Source of the DNA: Blastomussa wellsi
Lineage: Eukaryota; Cnidaria; Anthozoa; Scleractinia; Plerogyridae
Assembly: GCA_947652115.1 (NCBI GenBank)
Contig: OX393565.1
Span: 11,247,865-11,311,864, forward strand
Direction of reading: 5' to 3'
Length of the DNA: 64,000 bases
Shown: positions 63,846 through 64,000 of the stretch, piece after piece
How positions within the stretch are numbered: the stretch's first letter is position 1
Layout of the letters: every line of letters starts with the position of its first letter
The notes under the pieces: model-generated
The model's input: the letters and a program-made list of their open reading frames with translations, nothing else
What the model was told of the DNA's origin: nothing
Databases searched by the model: none
Made by a program: the position numbers and the translations under genes

Positions 63846-64000
63846 ATTATAGCCAAATAATTTGGTTTTATCAACTGGGTTGATAATGTCAATTGGCCAC
63901 AGTAAAGAGATTCAAGAGCTGACGTTTCGAGCGTTAGCCCTTCGTCGGAGCGAATCCGACGGGTTCGCTCCGATGAAGGGCTAACGTTCGAAACGTCAGC
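63846..64000. repeat. Penelope-type termini, head to head, running off the window
   Basis: The AATTTGGTTTTATCAACTGG arm and ribozyme-like unit (63918-63952, - strand) are followed by an inverted copy (63966-64000, + strand) that continues beyond the window. Same arrangement as at 10.3 and 56.2 kb. Confidence 0.6.

Overview
The window is animal genomic DNA, most likely from a cnidarian (coral or anemone type). It is AT-rich and intron-rich, with dense interspersed repeats, and holds parts of two conserved animal genes. One is a COX20-like gene on the + strand (recognised exons at 10757-10798, 10901-11012 and 19996-20098). The other is the 3' end of a HEATR5-family gene on the - strand (exons 59961-60228, 58560-58776, 55664-55877 and 49384-49697, with intron phases that agree at every junction). 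The cnidarian call is an inference from the style of the mobile elements. The sequence contains one 200-base run of N (52113-52312).

The centrepiece is one integrated Polinton/Maverick (adintovirus-like) element of about 22.5 kb at 26140-48631. It has long terminal inverted repeats and is flanked by an 8-bp direct repeat (TTCAGATA). From left to right it carries: a protein-primed family B DNA polymerase on the - strand (26758-33673); a short + strand region (33.8-35.75 kb) that looks like one alternatively spliced gene with a shared first exon and a tandem array of tiny cysteine-rich 3' exons; a - strand GRF zinc-finger/exonuclease-like gene (35739-36842); a tightly packed + strand run of integrase and virion genes, many joined by ATGA overlaps (36905-47097); and a two-exon cysteine-rich + strand gene at the right end. 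The virion run holds an integrase with chromodomain, two paralogous unknown proteins, small basic proteins, a double jelly-roll-type major capsid protein, an adenain-like protease, a packaging ATPase, a two-TM protein and a PLA2-domain protein.

The element is decaying. The polymerase has several frame breaks and is split by a young, internally deleted Ty3/gypsy-type retroelement (29894-32826, with its own 5-bp target duplication). The integrase has lost the stretch that carries its catalytic glutamate. The capsid protein, ATPase and several small genes carry nonsense or frameshift changes. Other genes (36905-37645, 38927-39925, 44038-44619, 44633-45160, 46177-47097) remain open.

The left flank (1-26131) is mainly non-coding DNA with nested palindromic MITE-like elements, tRNA-derived SINE-like units and degenerate minisatellites. 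The right flank (48640-64000) holds the HEATR5-like exons. Its large last intron contains a MITE with a 39-bp minisatellite, split by a Penelope-like retroelement arranged head to head around the N gap. Further right lie a degraded LINE (60965-63840) and solo Penelope-type termini bearing hammerhead-ribozyme-like motifs.

The strongest candidate for an undescribed system is the array at 33.8-35.75 kb. One exon ending in an F-box-like helix has two candidate donor sites. At least six downstream acceptors in the same phase each lead to a different cysteine-rich mini-module, several with their own AATAAA signal next to the stop codon.
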